From contig NC_063065.1 in NCBI RefSeq assembly GCF_018812025.1, positions 31,778,642-31,842,641 of the forward strand: a stretch of 64,000 nt of DNA, given 5' to 3'. Under the pieces are notes generated by a model. That model saw nothing but the letters and a program-made list of their open reading frames with translations. It was not told where the DNA came from and did no database searches. Below, piece after piece: positions 36,701 to 51,700 of this stretch. This DNA is from Megalobrama amblycephala. Taxonomy: Eukaryota > Chordata > Actinopteri > Cypriniformes > Xenocyprididae. Each line of letters starts with the position of its first letter. Position 1 is the first letter of the stretch. The position numbers and the translations under genes are program-made.

Positions 36701-39700
36701 GATTGAGCGGACAAAGACTCTCTGAGGATCACAGCTGGAGAATTGCAGAGATTAGTTGAGTCTTGAGTCTTAGAAAGCCTAAAAAAAAAAGATCAAACAG
36801 CACCTACATCCCCACAAGATGTTTGGGAGGGTTTCAAGAAAAATCCTCTGCTCTCATCCAGAAACAATCTCCAGTATATTCAGTTGTCAGACACGACTGG
36901 ACCTTCAAACTGGACCGGCTTCTATGGTCAGATGAAACTACAAAAAAAGCTTTTTGGCAGCAAACCCACCAGATGGGTTTGGTGCACACATGGATAAAAA
37001 GTACCCCATGTCCACGGTTAAATATACTGCTGGATCTTTAATGTTGTGGGCCTATTTTTCTGCTGGAAGTCCTGGACATTTTGTTCAGATACATGCTATC
37101 ATGGATTCTATCAAATACCAACAGATAAAAACCTGACCTCCAAACTCATCAGGCATTATAGGTGAAGACTCAGAGCTGTTCTCTTGGCAAAAGGAGGTTA
37201 CAAATTTTTGAATAAAAGAGTACCAATAATTGCGGCCAACGTGTTTTGGAGAAAAACATTTATTTCATAATGTGAGTTTCCCCCCACTTTCAATTATTTT
37301 CCTTAAATGAAAGGTTATAATTTTGTGAATTTTTTTGAATGAAAGATCAAAAGGATAAACAATGCAGATTTATTTTCACAGCTGCTTTTGCTCATAATTA
37401 CTAAGGGTGCCAATAATTGTGGAGGGCACTGTATATTTCATAAATAAATATGCATAAATATTAAAAATATTTACCATAGGACTATATTTTACCATAGGGC
37501 TATATTTTATGAATAAAAGTTATAAATATTCATAAATATTTCAAATATTAAAAACATTTACTGTAGCTTTAGAACTATGTTTTATGAAAACATTTTCATA
37601 AATATTTTAAATATTAAAAATATTTACTATAGTTATGAGTTATAGATCTTTTATTAATAAATGTTCATAAACATTTTTAAATAAGAAAAATATTTACTTT
37701 AGCTTCAGAACTATATTTTATGAATAAATATTCATAAATATTTTAAATATTAAAAATATTTACTTTAGCTTTAGAACTGTATTATATGAATAAATATTCA
37801 TATTTAAAATATGATTTTTTTTACTATAGCTTTAGGCCTATATTTTATGAATATTTATTCATAAATATTTTAATCTACCAAAGTTACAAGGCTACATTAT
37901 TATGCATAAATATTAATATTAACAATATTTAATATCGCTTTAAAACTATATTTAATGAACAAATATCTAAAATATGATCAAGTATTTACTGTAGCTTTAG
38001 AACTATATTTTATGAATGAATATTCAAAAATATTTTAAATATTAAAAATATTTAATATAGCTTTAGAACTATATTTTAAGAATATATATTCAAATATTTT
38101 AAATATTAAAAATCTTTAATATAGCTTTAAAACTACATTTTATGAATAAATATTAAATATTAAAAATATTTACTGTAGCTTTAGAACTATTTTATGGATA
38201 GATTTTATGAATATAAATAATGTAAATATTCATAAATATTTTTAAATTTTAAAAATATTTACTATAGCTTTAGAACTATATTTTATGAATAGATTTTATG
38301 AATAAATATGAATAATGTAAATATTCATAAATATTTTTAAATATTAAAATATTTACTATAGCTTTAGAATTATATTTTATGAATTAATTTTCATACATAT
38401 TTTAAATATTAAAAATATTCACCATAGATAGTCATATGTTTAAGAGCAAGAAATCAGCTATAAAAACTCTTTATCATGGATTTTATGCCCAAATGAATTA
38501 AGGTAAAGACAAAATTAATTCAAAGTGCTTTAAATAGGATTATTAAATAGAAACAGATATAAAAGACAAAGTAGTGTAAATGGCTTTAAATAAATATAGA
38601 CTTATGAAAAAATATGTATAAAAGCATGTAAATTGAAATCTAATAATGTCACTATGGGCTAAACGCCTCACACAGATTAAAACAGCTTTTCTAATCTACT
38701 GATGTCACAGTCGTCATCTCATTTGAGTCTGTATCGTTTGAAACATGTCCATGTCTTACTGGATGGCAGAGAGTGCAGCAGCACCAGCAGATTGGGAAGA
38801 ACCAGCGATTCTGCGATGTTGATGACACAGTCCTGGTTTGATGTGACAGTATTCACCACCTACAGCCAAACCACAAACACATGTGATCAGAGATAATGTC
38901 GCCATCACAGTATTTTCTCAGTACTGTGTATCGAACGACACACGCACCTCCAAAGCAAGCTGCTGAACCTTGCCTGCGCCGTGAACTCTCAGCAGAGAGA
39001 AGAGCAGCTTGAAGTGTCCGATGCACTCCATCTCAGAGCCTATGGGACAGATTAAAATCATCAGTATTATAACAAACAAGCCTCTAATCATCTGATCATC
39101 CTCTGATGCTCTCAAAGCACCTGGGTTGTTCTTGATGACGTTGCGGAGAGCTTCGAGAGCCATCTCGGCCCAGCGCAGTCTCTGAGCGTGTTGCTGCGAC
39201 TCCACTTTATTGGTCTGAGTCATGGCGAGGAGAGTGTGCAGGTACTGCGCCTGAGAGCCCACGTAGTCCAAGAGACTCGAGGCCAGCGCTTTCGGATACT
39301 GACGAGAGAGACAGACACATTACGGCGTTTCATTGACCTGAACACAAAACGTCATTGTCACAATCTTCTCACCTCCAGAGGAAACGTAGGCTGCTCGTTG
39401 TAAACCCGGATGAAGATCTCTCCCACGATCAGCTCCTTCCCGTGTTCACTGAACACGAACTCCGATCCGAAACTCTTGTCACACTCGCCCTACAGACACA
39501 GGAGAAACAGTGAGTGAAGAGATGTGATGAGGCGAATGTGAGGAGGTCTGTAAGAGGACGAGCGTCTCACTCTCTTGATGTTGCTCTCCTGCTGCGCCTC
39601 CAGGAACTCCATCAGCTCGGCTCTGGTCCCGTTGTTCCAGATCAAATACGGGTTCTCCGAGTTGCTATTCAACAACTTCAGAATCTGATGAACATTGTGA

Positions 39701-42700
39701 GAAAACAGACGAATATTAAAATATCCCCCTTCAATATGTAAAGCGCTTTGAGTACCCAGAATAGCGCTATATAAATGTAAAGAATTATTCATTTCTATAG
39801 CTTTAGAACTATATTTTATGATTAAATATGAATAAATATTTTAAATATTACAAATATTTACTATAGCTTTAAAAATATATTTTTTGAATAAATATTCATA
39901 AACATTTTAAATATTAAAAATATTTACTATAGCTTTAGAACTATATTTTATGATTAAATATGAATAAACATTTTAAATATTAAAAATATTTACTATAACT
40001 TTAAAACTATATTTTATGAACAAATATTCATAAACATTTTAAATATTAATATTTACTATAGCTTTAAAACTATTTTTTGAATAAATATTCATAAACATTT
40101 TAAATATTAAAAATATTTACTATAGCTTTAAAACTATATTTTATGAACAAATATTCATAAACATTTTAAATATTAATATTTACTATAGCTTTAAAACTAT
40201 TTTTTGAATAAATATTCATAAACATTTTAAATATTAAAAATATTTACTATAGCTTTAAAACTATATTTTTTTAATAAATATTCACAAATATTTTAAACAT
40301 TAAAAAATAATTACCAAAGTTAAGGTTATATTATTATGAATCAATATTCATAAATATTTTAAATATTAAAAATATTTACATAGCTTTAGAACTATATTTT
40401 ATGAATAAATATTTATAAATATTTTAAATATTATTTTTTTACTATAGCTTTAGAACTATATTTTATGGATAAATATTCATAAACATTATAAATATTAAAA
40501 ATTATTTACTATAGCTTTAAAACTATATTTTTTGAATAAATATGAACATTTTAAATATTAAAAATATTTTCTATAGTTTTAACACTATATTTTATGAATA
40601 AATATTTTAAATATTAAAAATATTTATTATAGCTTTAAAACTATATTTTTTGAATAAATATTCATAAACATTTTAAATATTAAAAATATTTACTATAGCT
40701 TTAAAACTATATTTTATGAATAAATATTCATAAACATTTTAAATATTAAAAATATTTACTATAGCTTTAAAACTATATTTTTTGAATAAATATGAACATT
40801 TTAAATATTAAAAATATTTTCTATAGCTTTAACACTATATTTTATGAATAAATATTTTAAATATTAAAAATATTTATTATAGCTTTAAAACTATATTTTT
40901 TGAATAAATATTCATAAACATTTTAAATATTAAAAATATTTACTATAGCTTTAAAACTATATTTTTTGAATAAATATTCATAAACATTTTAAATATTAAA
41001 AATATTTACTATAGCTTTAAAACTATATTTTTTTGAATAAATATCCATAATATTCATAGTTATAGGACTATATTTTATAAATAAAAATTCATAAATATTT
41101 TAAACATTAAAAATTAATTACCAAAGTTAAGGCTATATTATTATGAATAAATATTAATAAATATTTTAAATATTAAAATATTTACTATAGCTTTAGAACT
41201 ATATTTTGTGAATCAATATTCATAAATATTTTAAATATTAAAATATTTACTATAGCTTTAACACTATATTTTAACAAATAAACATTCATAACTATTTTAA
41301 ATATTACAAATATTTACTATAGCTTCAAAACTATATTTTATGAATATTTGTAAATATTTTAAATATTTTTTTTACTATAGCTTTAAAACTATATTTTATG
41401 AATAAACATTCATAAATATTTAAATTATTAAAAATATTTACAATAGCTTTAAAACTATATTTTTTGAATAAATATTTATATTTTAAATATTTACTATAGC
41501 TTTAGAACTATATTTTGTGAATCAATATTCATAAATTTTAAATATTAAAATATTTACTATAGCTTTAGAACTATATTTTAACAAACATTCATAACTATTT
41601 TAAATTTTAAAAATATTTACTGTAGCTTTAGAACTGAATTTTATAAATACTGATTCACAAATATTTTAATTATTAAAAATATTTACATAGCTTTAGAACT
41701 ATATTTTATGAATAATTATTTATAAATATTTTTTAAAAATTTTACTATAGCTTTAAAACAATATTTGATGAATAAATATTCATAAATATTTTAATTATTA
41801 AAAATATTTACTATAGCTTTAAAACTATATTTTATGAATAAATATAAATATTTTTAAATATTTACTATAGCTTCAGAACTATATTTGATGAATAAATATT
41901 CATAAATTTATTAAATATTAAAAATATTTACCATAGTTATAGGGCTATATTTTATGAATACATATAAATATTTTAAATATTAAAGATGTTTGCCATAGTT
42001 ATAGGATTATTTTATGAATAAAAGTTATAAATATTCATAATTATTTTTTTATGAATACAAACCACAAATGTACAAACAGGCACGTTTGAACATGTATTTT
42101 GTAAAACAGATGCGTGTTGATTTTTCAAATGCACGTTAAGCGACTCAAACTCGCAGTGCTTTCAGATGAATAGCAGTTTTTAAGTTGAAAAGTGTTGAAA
42201 TAATATTTTCGGGCTTCTTTATATTACTTATTCTTATTTTCTGTTCAGATATCATCATCATCAATATATTTTATTATTTATTAATCCTTTGTGTTTATTT
42301 CATTATCTTTGCAGACATCACTAGAGTCGATCATGAAAGCGTTCATCACCTCCGCCGGTGAACTGCCGCCCAGTTTGCGTGAGATGTAGGGTGTCAGCAT
42401 GGCCGCCAGGCTCTTCCTGATGGCGGGATTCTCTGGAGGGTGTCCCACTCCGTTGGCCTCTCCGGCGGGGCCGTCCTCTGGGCTGAGCGCAGATGTGTAA
42501 CCCGCGAGCCGCCCCAGGGCCACCAGACTGAGCTTGGCCAGACTGTTGGCCACCTTCTGCTGGTTAGTCTCCTGACTGGCCTGGACGCCGCTCTCCTCTA
42601 AGGTGAAGTCGTAGTTGAAGAGGTTGACTAGCAGGTGCCACAGAACGCCGGCCTGGTACAGGTGCGTCTGGAGGAAGAAGTCTACGGCGAAGGAGCTCAC

Positions 42701-45700
42701 GCACTGAACGGTCACTGTGCCCAGACGGGGCAAACCCTAAGAGAGAGCAAACGAGAGCAGAAATGTTTATGGAAATTAATATACACTATATATGTATGTT
42801 CTGGTGAGACAAAAAAAACTTGACAAAAAACAAGTGAATTTATAATCTATAATACAGACTTATAACTTAAAAAAATAATTAAATGCAAATTCTAAAATAT
42901 AGCTGCAAGCAGCAATTAAGGGGCTAGGAAGCTAACAGTACTGTAATTAGAGCCAATTTCATGTTTTGTTCAATTATAGCGTCACCAAGTGGCGCAGTCC
43001 CACCGCTTTTTTATGTCCTCAGAGTGCCTCCGTATATAAGCGTGTCAAATTTGTTGAAAATATCTCATTTCGTTTAGGAGTTATAGACATTTATATGTAA
43101 GAACACAATCGAAAATTACCCACACCTGACTTTGACTGCATTTTTTTCCACTTACTATCAAAATGTTGACATTTGCATACAGTCAACAATATTTTCTGTT
43201 TTCCTACGGTGGTTTCGTCTCGATCAGACTAATGGTTTCTAAGATATTTGCAAATGTTATTTAAAGGTTAAATCACAACGTTGCACAAACCATAAGGCGA
43301 AACCTATCATGTTTGGTATCGTTGGACTCGGCAAGGATTCAGAAATCCAAGGGGATGAAAATAAGACAACTACATCCAAAGTTATAAGCATGTAAATATT
43401 TTTTACACCACTAGGTGGCACTGGTCAGAAGATTCTCAGACCTAGTTTCGAAACGATACCTTCATGCTGATGCCCAAAATGGCCGATATGGGAAAACTGG
43501 ATTTCATTCGACTTGTCATGATGCCCCGAATATAACGAGATCACTTTTATAATTTTTGGACAAACCGTTTAGAAGTTATAAGCAAAAACATTTTAGTATC
43601 TCCAGACCAGTAGGTGGCGCTGAGCCAAAACGCAGCATGCTTGTGACGACATGGACCAAGTTTGGTCTGAATTCGATAAAGCGTTGAAGAGATAGAGCAT
43701 TACATCTATTTTCGCAAGCGCTACGTAAATTTCATTTGCACGGTTTTCGAAAACGGTTTGACAAATCTGACCAATCAGAGCAGAGCAGGATCTCAGATAG
43801 GTGGAGTTTAGAGAGATCCTTGAACAAACCGTTTTCAGACTCTTTGAGAAATTCAGTGAATTTTTACCTTTGATGCATGTAAACCTATAGTAGGAGACTC
43901 AAAAACAAAATTAGGAGCCTTTGAAATTTCATAATTTATACATATTCCATAATTCAATTATATAAATAATGGTGGTTTTCTATGTCCAAAGTATGGGATG
44001 TTTCATGGTCTATGACACTGGACAGGACTGTTATTGTTTGTGTAATAAAGCGATGGGTATTCTTACCTTGCCGTAGTAGAGAATGTGACACACATCTCTA
44101 ATAATGTTGGGAAGCTCAACAATTTTCTCCCTGCATTCCTCGAACTGAGCAGCTACGCTATAGCACCTACAGACGTGCCCGCACACCTGAAAAACACACA
44201 ATCACGCTCCACATATACTACTGTCCGCTTACTTTTCATTCTCTCAAAGATGTGGTTGTGTTGCTGTACCTGTACTGCCATGTCTTCAGCTTTGCTGGAT
44301 GCCGTGAGCACAGCCACACAGCGAGACAGAGCCTCCATCAGAATCTGACACAGACACACAGCAGTCATCAATGCGTCACTCAGATCTCAGCCGGACCGAG
44401 TTAACTGTGGTTGATCATGTTCTCACCTCGATGCCGTTCTCCCTGCGGAGCTCCTCGGCGTTGAGGGCCGAACAGTTGACGGTGTGGAAGGCCAATTCAG
44501 TGGCTGCCGGTAACAGCGGTGAGGTTTTGGAGAAGAGCTGCTCGTCACCCGTCTCCATGGTGATGGTCTTAATTAGCATGGGGTAACCGGCATATTTATA
44601 CGGCTCCAATTCTGAGAGGAGAGAGAGTTAAATCACTCATTCACTGTGTGAACGTCAGGCAGGAGTAATCTGATTCTGCTTTAAGGCCCCGATTTACTTC
44701 AAACTAAATTTTCAAACAAAAGTTCAAAACTTTCTGGAAATGTTTGCTCTGGCGGTTAAACGTCTCCGAACTCTCACTGGTCTGTGTGGTGATGATGTAA
44801 TAGATGGGTGTGGCTCCAAGGCTCCTCCTTCTTTGAGGTGCAAATCCTCTCCGATTCATTTCTTCTGTTAAGTCCGTCGAGGTCAGACGCGAGTAAACAC
44901 ATGAACACACTTTAAAGTAAAATCTGAAGCTGTAAATATAGCTGCGAGCAGCAATTATTGGGGTTAAAGCGCTTTAAGGCCTTTAAACACGTGTAAAAGG
45001 TATTTAGCAAGGATGTAACTACTTAGATCATCGATGGAAAAGACCATTTACAGCCAGTTAACTAAGGAAATGCGTGTTTTTTAAAGCTTTTTAACAGTTA
45101 TAGCGCCACCTATAGTCCAATCTTCATAAAAGTTTGCATGCTTGTTTTGGATTTCTTTCGAAATTCGTACAGACCTCTAGGTCCATGAGTCAAACATGCA
45201 CTTTGTCTAATAGGTGCTCAAATTTCATTGGCCGATGGCAGCCATGTTTTTTGAGATGCACCAATGTCCTCATAGACACTTGCGGTTCCTTCGACAAAGA
45301 CACTGTATGCACATTATCAAGTAAATCGGACTAACGGTTGCGTAGTTATAGCCATTTTCATGTTTTTTTCCTGTTATAGCGCCACCAAGTGGCCAGTCGC
45401 CGTGTCCTTTTTCACGCGACCACAGAATGAACTCTTACACAGATGTACCCAGTTTGGTGAAAATATCTCCATTCATAAGTTATAGCTATTTTAGTAAAAG
45501 TGGCTCCGCCCACTTCAAACGTTTTGGTAGCTCTTAGGGACCGTGAAACGGAATTTCACGCCTCAGATTTGCTAATCGTTCTGGGAAAATTTTCGGGTAT
45601 TTTGGATTTTTCGAAAAACCTACTTTTGCAAACTAGTCCTAGGCTTTGGTCCCCATTAGAACGAAACCAGTCAGGGCAAGATTCTCTGGAGTCTGATTGT

Positions 45701-48700
45701 CAATAATTATTAAAAAAAAAAAAAATAAATAAATAAAATAAAATAAAATAAAATAAAAAAAAGTTGAAATTTCAATTCACAGTCGCTAAGGGACGCCAAA
45801 AACTTATTGGCCAGTTATAACTCGTGAACGGAGTGAGACATTTTCACCAAACTGGGTACACATTTTTATAGGCTCAATATTTGCTCACAGTAAAAAAAAA
45901 AATAATTGGACACTTGGTGGCGCTATAACATGAAAAAAAACATGAAAACAGCTATAACAAGGCAACCGTTAGTCTGATTGACTTGAAAATTGGCATGCAG
46001 TGTCTTTGTCCGAGGTGCCATGATTGTCTATGAGGATATTGACGTATCTAGAAAAACATGGCTGCTATCGGCCAATGAAATTTGAGCACCTATTAGACCA
46101 GGTTAACGGAGACTGATTGGAACGAAACTCGGTGGGCATGTTTGACTCATGATTCTACAGGTCTGTTAGAATTTTGAAAGAAATTGGCCACTAGGTGTAA
46201 TCACGTGGTGTTTCACACGTACACACAATATTCATATCATTTATTAGATATCCTCATACTGAACAACTTTGCCTCAAGAACCACGGCTGTCAATCAAATC
46301 GTTCATTGAATATTCACAAAAAACCTAGTTCTGCGAACTAGTCCTAGGTTTGTTGCTCGATCAGAACCAAACCAGTGCAGTACAATTCTCTGGGCTCTCT
46401 CTAGATCAATAATTATCAAAATAAAGTTGAACTTTACCCTTTGGGTAGCTATAACAATGTCATTTAGAAAAGAGGCGTGGCAAAATACACTCAAAAGCCT
46501 ATCAATCTTAAATGAAAACTCGGAACTTCACAAAATTAGGTGATCACGTGACATAAGATTTTAAACAAGCATGCAAACTTTTATGAAGATCAAACTACAG
46601 GTGGCACTATAACTGTTAAAAAGCTTTAAAAACCATATATTTCCTTAGTAAATTGTCTGTATTGGCTGTCAATGGTCTTTTCGATCTATGATCTAAGTAG
46701 TTACATGCTAAATAAAACATGGTACCTTTTTACGCATGTGCTTAAAGGCCTTAAACCCACTTGAATTGCTGCTCGCAGCTATATTTCTAACTGAAAGCGA
46801 CACTGTTTTTCATGTTTAATACTGTAAAGCTGCTTATTTTCAAGCAATGTGTTGTATAAAGTGCTTTATAAATAAACCTGACATGACTAGAGTGCTGAAT
46901 TGTGTTTTTATGTTGTTATTGAGAGTAAAGTGCGAAGCACATATTTACATATTCATCTAAACGTTGCTCTCAGCAGCATCAAGAACAGTATATTGTTGAA
47001 AAGGTATTAACCGAAGCGAAGTGAGTAAATCAGGGCCTTTAGCGTGTAAGCTAGCGTGCTCTCTGACCCTGTTTGTGTCTGTTGAACAGGATGCTCTGGG
47101 CCTTCAGGATCAGGATGATGTTTTCTGGGTCAGGGCCGTCCACGATACGGGCTGATTTAGTGCACAAGAACTCGTAGGCTTTGTTGACCTTCTCAAACAT
47201 GTCCTGAACACACACACATTTTACAGTTTGGTTATAGATTCTTACATCGCTTTGTTCACTGATAATCAAACTGAATGTGTTGAATACTCACCCTGCCCTC
47301 GGGATTTTTGTCTGGATGGTATTTTTGAGCCAATCTGAAGTAAGCTTTCCTTATTTTACTCTCGTCATGCCTTTAAAAACAAAAGCACACACACGTACTC
47401 AAATCAAATCACAAAGATTATAAACATTGTCAGAGGTCATAGTGATATATAAAGTAAAACATGGCCTCTAATAAAAAGAAGCATGTGAAGCAGAAGGTGG
47501 ACTCACTGTCCTTGTCCTTTAGGGAGGTTCAACACCTCATAGGCGTCATCCACAGACATGGAGGGCGGCTTCTTCTCCACCTCTCTCTTCCACGCGTCCA
47601 GAGTGTCCTTCAAAAGCTTCACCTGTAAAAACCAACAAAAGATCAATGCATGATACTGGAAAACGGATAATTCAGCCATTGGGTCTGTGTGCTGATGGGC
47701 GTACAGGGTCTCGTATGGGCCAGTTGGGGAAGCGGTTGGAGTCGCACAGGTGTCGGAGGTAATAGATGTTGCAGAAGAGCTCGTTATCCAGCTGAGGGAA
47801 GCTGACCACAGGGATGGGGCAGTACTGATACAGAGCTCGAGTGTTGCTCTGCAGACGAGGAGAGAAGTCTGCCAGGTGAGCGGCGATCTTCTCGATCATC
47901 ATACGCCTACATATGCACAGAAGAGTCCATAAAATACCAGCAGGGTCATAATTATATATGCAATTACTGGAATTAATTACATGCATCATATAAATACGAG
48001 TATAAATACAAAATATATATGTATACAATAAATGCATTGTATCAAATGATTAATTTAACCTCAGGTTGTGTTCGGGTCATTTTGACCCGGAGAGGATTTT
48101 CCTGTACTCAAAAGTGCTAGTTAGTGTTATTGCATTGGACTAAAATTTACTGACTTTACTCACCCAGAGTCTAACAACTTCCCAAAAATGTTTTGATAAT
48201 TTTTGTAATTTGTGTTTTTTTTTTTTTTCATTGTTACACTTGTGATGTTCCCGGTCAAAAATGATCGGCCTACAAAAAATTGCTTATAAATCTCTTGTTA
48301 TATGATTTTAATCACCAAATATTGGATTCAATCTTTTTGTTAACTTGTTTTCTTTCAGTTAGGACAGGTTTTATATTTCTTGTTGGAATTGATCGATCAT
48401 AGGCCTTATTTATCTGAGCTTATGTACCTCAGTGAAAAAAAGCGTTATTTGTGGATAATTTTATAAATTTTACATAAAATATGAAACAAAATTTGCACTG
48501 TTTATCACACTAGTGTGCTTTAATGTTTAACCAGGAATTTTGTTTTGAAATGCTTTTATTTTGTACAAAATGGCACAAAGTCACACTTGAGGTGTTCATG
48601 GTCAAAAGTCTGCAGAAAAATCACTTGTTAGCCTATTTTATTACTAAATATTGGATTAAATCTTTTTGTCAACTTCTTTTCTTTAAATTAGGACAGGTTT

Positions 48701-51700
48701 TGTATTTATTTTTGAAACTGATTGATCGTAGGCCTCATTAATTTGAGCTTATATTGGTCAAAAATGACCCTCCATTGAAAAAATTAGTGTTCAGGAGTGT
48801 GTTCATCATGTTCAAAAATAATTACAAAACCTGTCTTAACTGAAAGAAAACAAGAAAACAAGACTGAATCCAATATTTGGTGATAAAACAGCATAAATGA
48901 GTGATTTATAAGCTATTTTTGTAGGGTTTTCAACACAGCGCAATGGTTAAATGTTAGTACATAGCAGTCAAAGACACTTAATATAAAGTAGCATCAGTTT
49001 TATAGTCATAAAACATTTTAAGACAAATGCAAGTATTACAGAACACATGTGAAGCATAAAAAGATACACAGAAATGTACAAAGATACACACAACAGGAAG
49101 TCTAGGAAGAAAAAGAGGCGTTTAACCTCATTTCGCTGCTCCAGATGGCTTCAGGCGTGTCAAACTCTCCCAAGAAAATCTCAGAAAATCGCTCGGCCTC
49201 GTAATTCTCCAAGTAACACACCATAGCCTCGGGCAGCATCGGGCCCAAAATGCTCCTCTGAACGATGTCCAGACCTTTAGCCTGCGATCGTCACACAAAA
49301 AACGCTCTCTCAGAATTAAGACAAGATTTACTGTGTTATTATGAATAAATTAAAGATTGATTTATGAGAAGCTTTACCTCCTCTGATTTAAAGGCTTGTT
49401 TCAGGTGAGTGTACTTCAAGAAACTACAGAGAACACAAGTATATGCACATGACAAGATAGCATTTCTCTATCATCAACTTTAAGGATTTAACATGCATTT
49501 CAACAGAAGGTGACTGTGTACCGTGCGACAGGAAGCACGTTGGAGCCGGTGTACATCATGATGAAGAAGAAGACTCCGGTGAGGTAGAGCCGCTGCAGGT
49601 TAGGGTTATCCTGCATCACCAGGTACAGCAGGTTGGCTACTTTCTCCACCAGGATGGGGTCAAAGGTCAAGAGCAGCTGCCAATGAGAGGAGAAGGAAGA
49701 TTACAGTCAGGCTGAAGCGCCCGGGCTGCTCTACACACGGTCAGTATCTGTACCTGGACGATGTGAGGAAGGCAGGTGTTGTCACTGATGAGTCTCTTCA
49801 CCTTCGGCAAAGGCCTGATAATGGCATTATCCTGGTCCCTAAACACATGAAAGTGTAAGTATTATTATATGGGTGAGTCATATACCTCTCGGATTTCATC
49901 AAAAATATCTTAATTTGTGTTCTGAAGATGAACGATGGTGTGGAACGACATGACGGTGAGTAATAAATTCATTTTTGGGTGAACTAACCCTAGCACAGAG
50001 AGAGATCAAGGCTGTACCTGCTGGGGAAGTAGGAGCACATGGTGATGAGCATGTTCAGGATGAGCGTGGCCAGGTCGGTCTCGTTCATCACAGCCTGTCC
50101 ACCGGCCAGCAGGCACCACTTCAGCTGAGGGATGGCCTGCAGGGGGCGCCAGCCGTCCATCCCCTGAGCCCAGCAGCGCGTCTTGGCCGTCAGGGTGCCG
50201 GACGCTCCAGAACTCCTGCATCTGTGGGACACATTTAAAGAGGTTAAAGCATGTAAAGTACCTCAAAACGGTCCAGCTCTCCTGTAAAGACATGGCACCT
50301 CCTCATAGCTGAAAGGTCCTCTCCTCTCTTTATCTGCGTTACCGAAGTACCACTCCTTCTCGCTCTCTCTCTTCATGTCCGGCGAAGCCTCTAACACGTT
50401 ACTCTGAAACAAGACCAATGACAGAGAGACATGAGCATCAAGTGACATTCAATGCATCATATATACAAAACGTTTGGACTCAGTAAGAGTTTCTGAAAGA
50501 GTCTCTTCTGCTCATCAAAAATACAGTAAAAACAGTGAAATATTATTCCAATGTAAATCAGCTGTTTTCAATGTGAATATATAGTAAAGTGTAATTTATA
50601 TCCAGTGATCAAAGCTGAATTTTCAGCATCATTACTCCAGTCTTCAGTGTCACATGATCCTTCAGAAATCATTCTGATATGATTATTTGATGCTCAAGAA
50701 ACATTTATGATTTTTATCAATGTTGAAAACAGTTCATGTTTGTGGAAAACATCATAAATTTTATTTTTCAGGATTCTTTGATGAATAGAAAGTTCAAAAG
50801 AACAGCATTTATTGGAAATAAAAATCTTTTATAACATTATAAATATCTTTACTGTCACTTTTGATCAATTTAATGCATTCTTGATGAGTAAAAGTATTGA
50901 TTAGGGCTAGGTATTGACACATAAAGGCTTTACATTCATATCAGGTACAAAAAAAACTCTACTAATGCTTTAAATTATATAGGCAGTCAGTACATTACTA
51001 TAATATTGAAGGACTAAATGACACTTCACACAAGGAAGATTTTATAATAATAACGAGCAAATAATTAATGAGTTTATTGTCACCTGAGGTAAATGTGACG
51101 TGACATTGTTCTCAAGTTGTTTATTGACGTCTTTCAACGGCTGAAACACTGATTGAGTGATTTCATGAGGCATGATATTGATTTTTGTAAGTTATATACT
51201 GTATCTTTTAACATACCTTCAGATGTTCATTCATGTTTATTTTGCATTGTAACTAATATTAAAGCAGAGATGATCAAATCATGTGCCGATTCTCTTGAAC
51301 GGACCATATGCACAGAACGTTCTTAACTTCCTCTATAAAATAATCCAGCTGGAAAACTTCCGGTGAAATGTCACTTGTTGGTGTGTCGGTATCTTCATTG
51401 TCCTGAAGTAGCAGCATCAATAGTGCAATACTTAGTTTATAATATGAATATAGTCACTTATAGTCAGGCCTAGTGTTAATTTAGTTATTCAGACATAAGA
51501 CGACATAAAAAAAGAGACGTGTGTCAGTGTTCCTCCTCAGCAAAATTCAATTCGGAGATCAGTTTTCACACTGTCATGTAAACAAAAACATCAACACACT
51601 GTAAATTAAAGATTTGTTGTGCACTTAAGTTAGATTCATTGAATAAAAAGTGTGCTGAAATCATTGATGAATGAATCAATCACTTTCTGTGTAATTCATT

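Noticed and set aside
50006..50293. 95-codon minus frame across an exon and its intron as a separate gene
   Set aside because: It is the off-frame reading of the dnajc13 exon at 50018-50221; the conserved protein is in the neighbouring frame.
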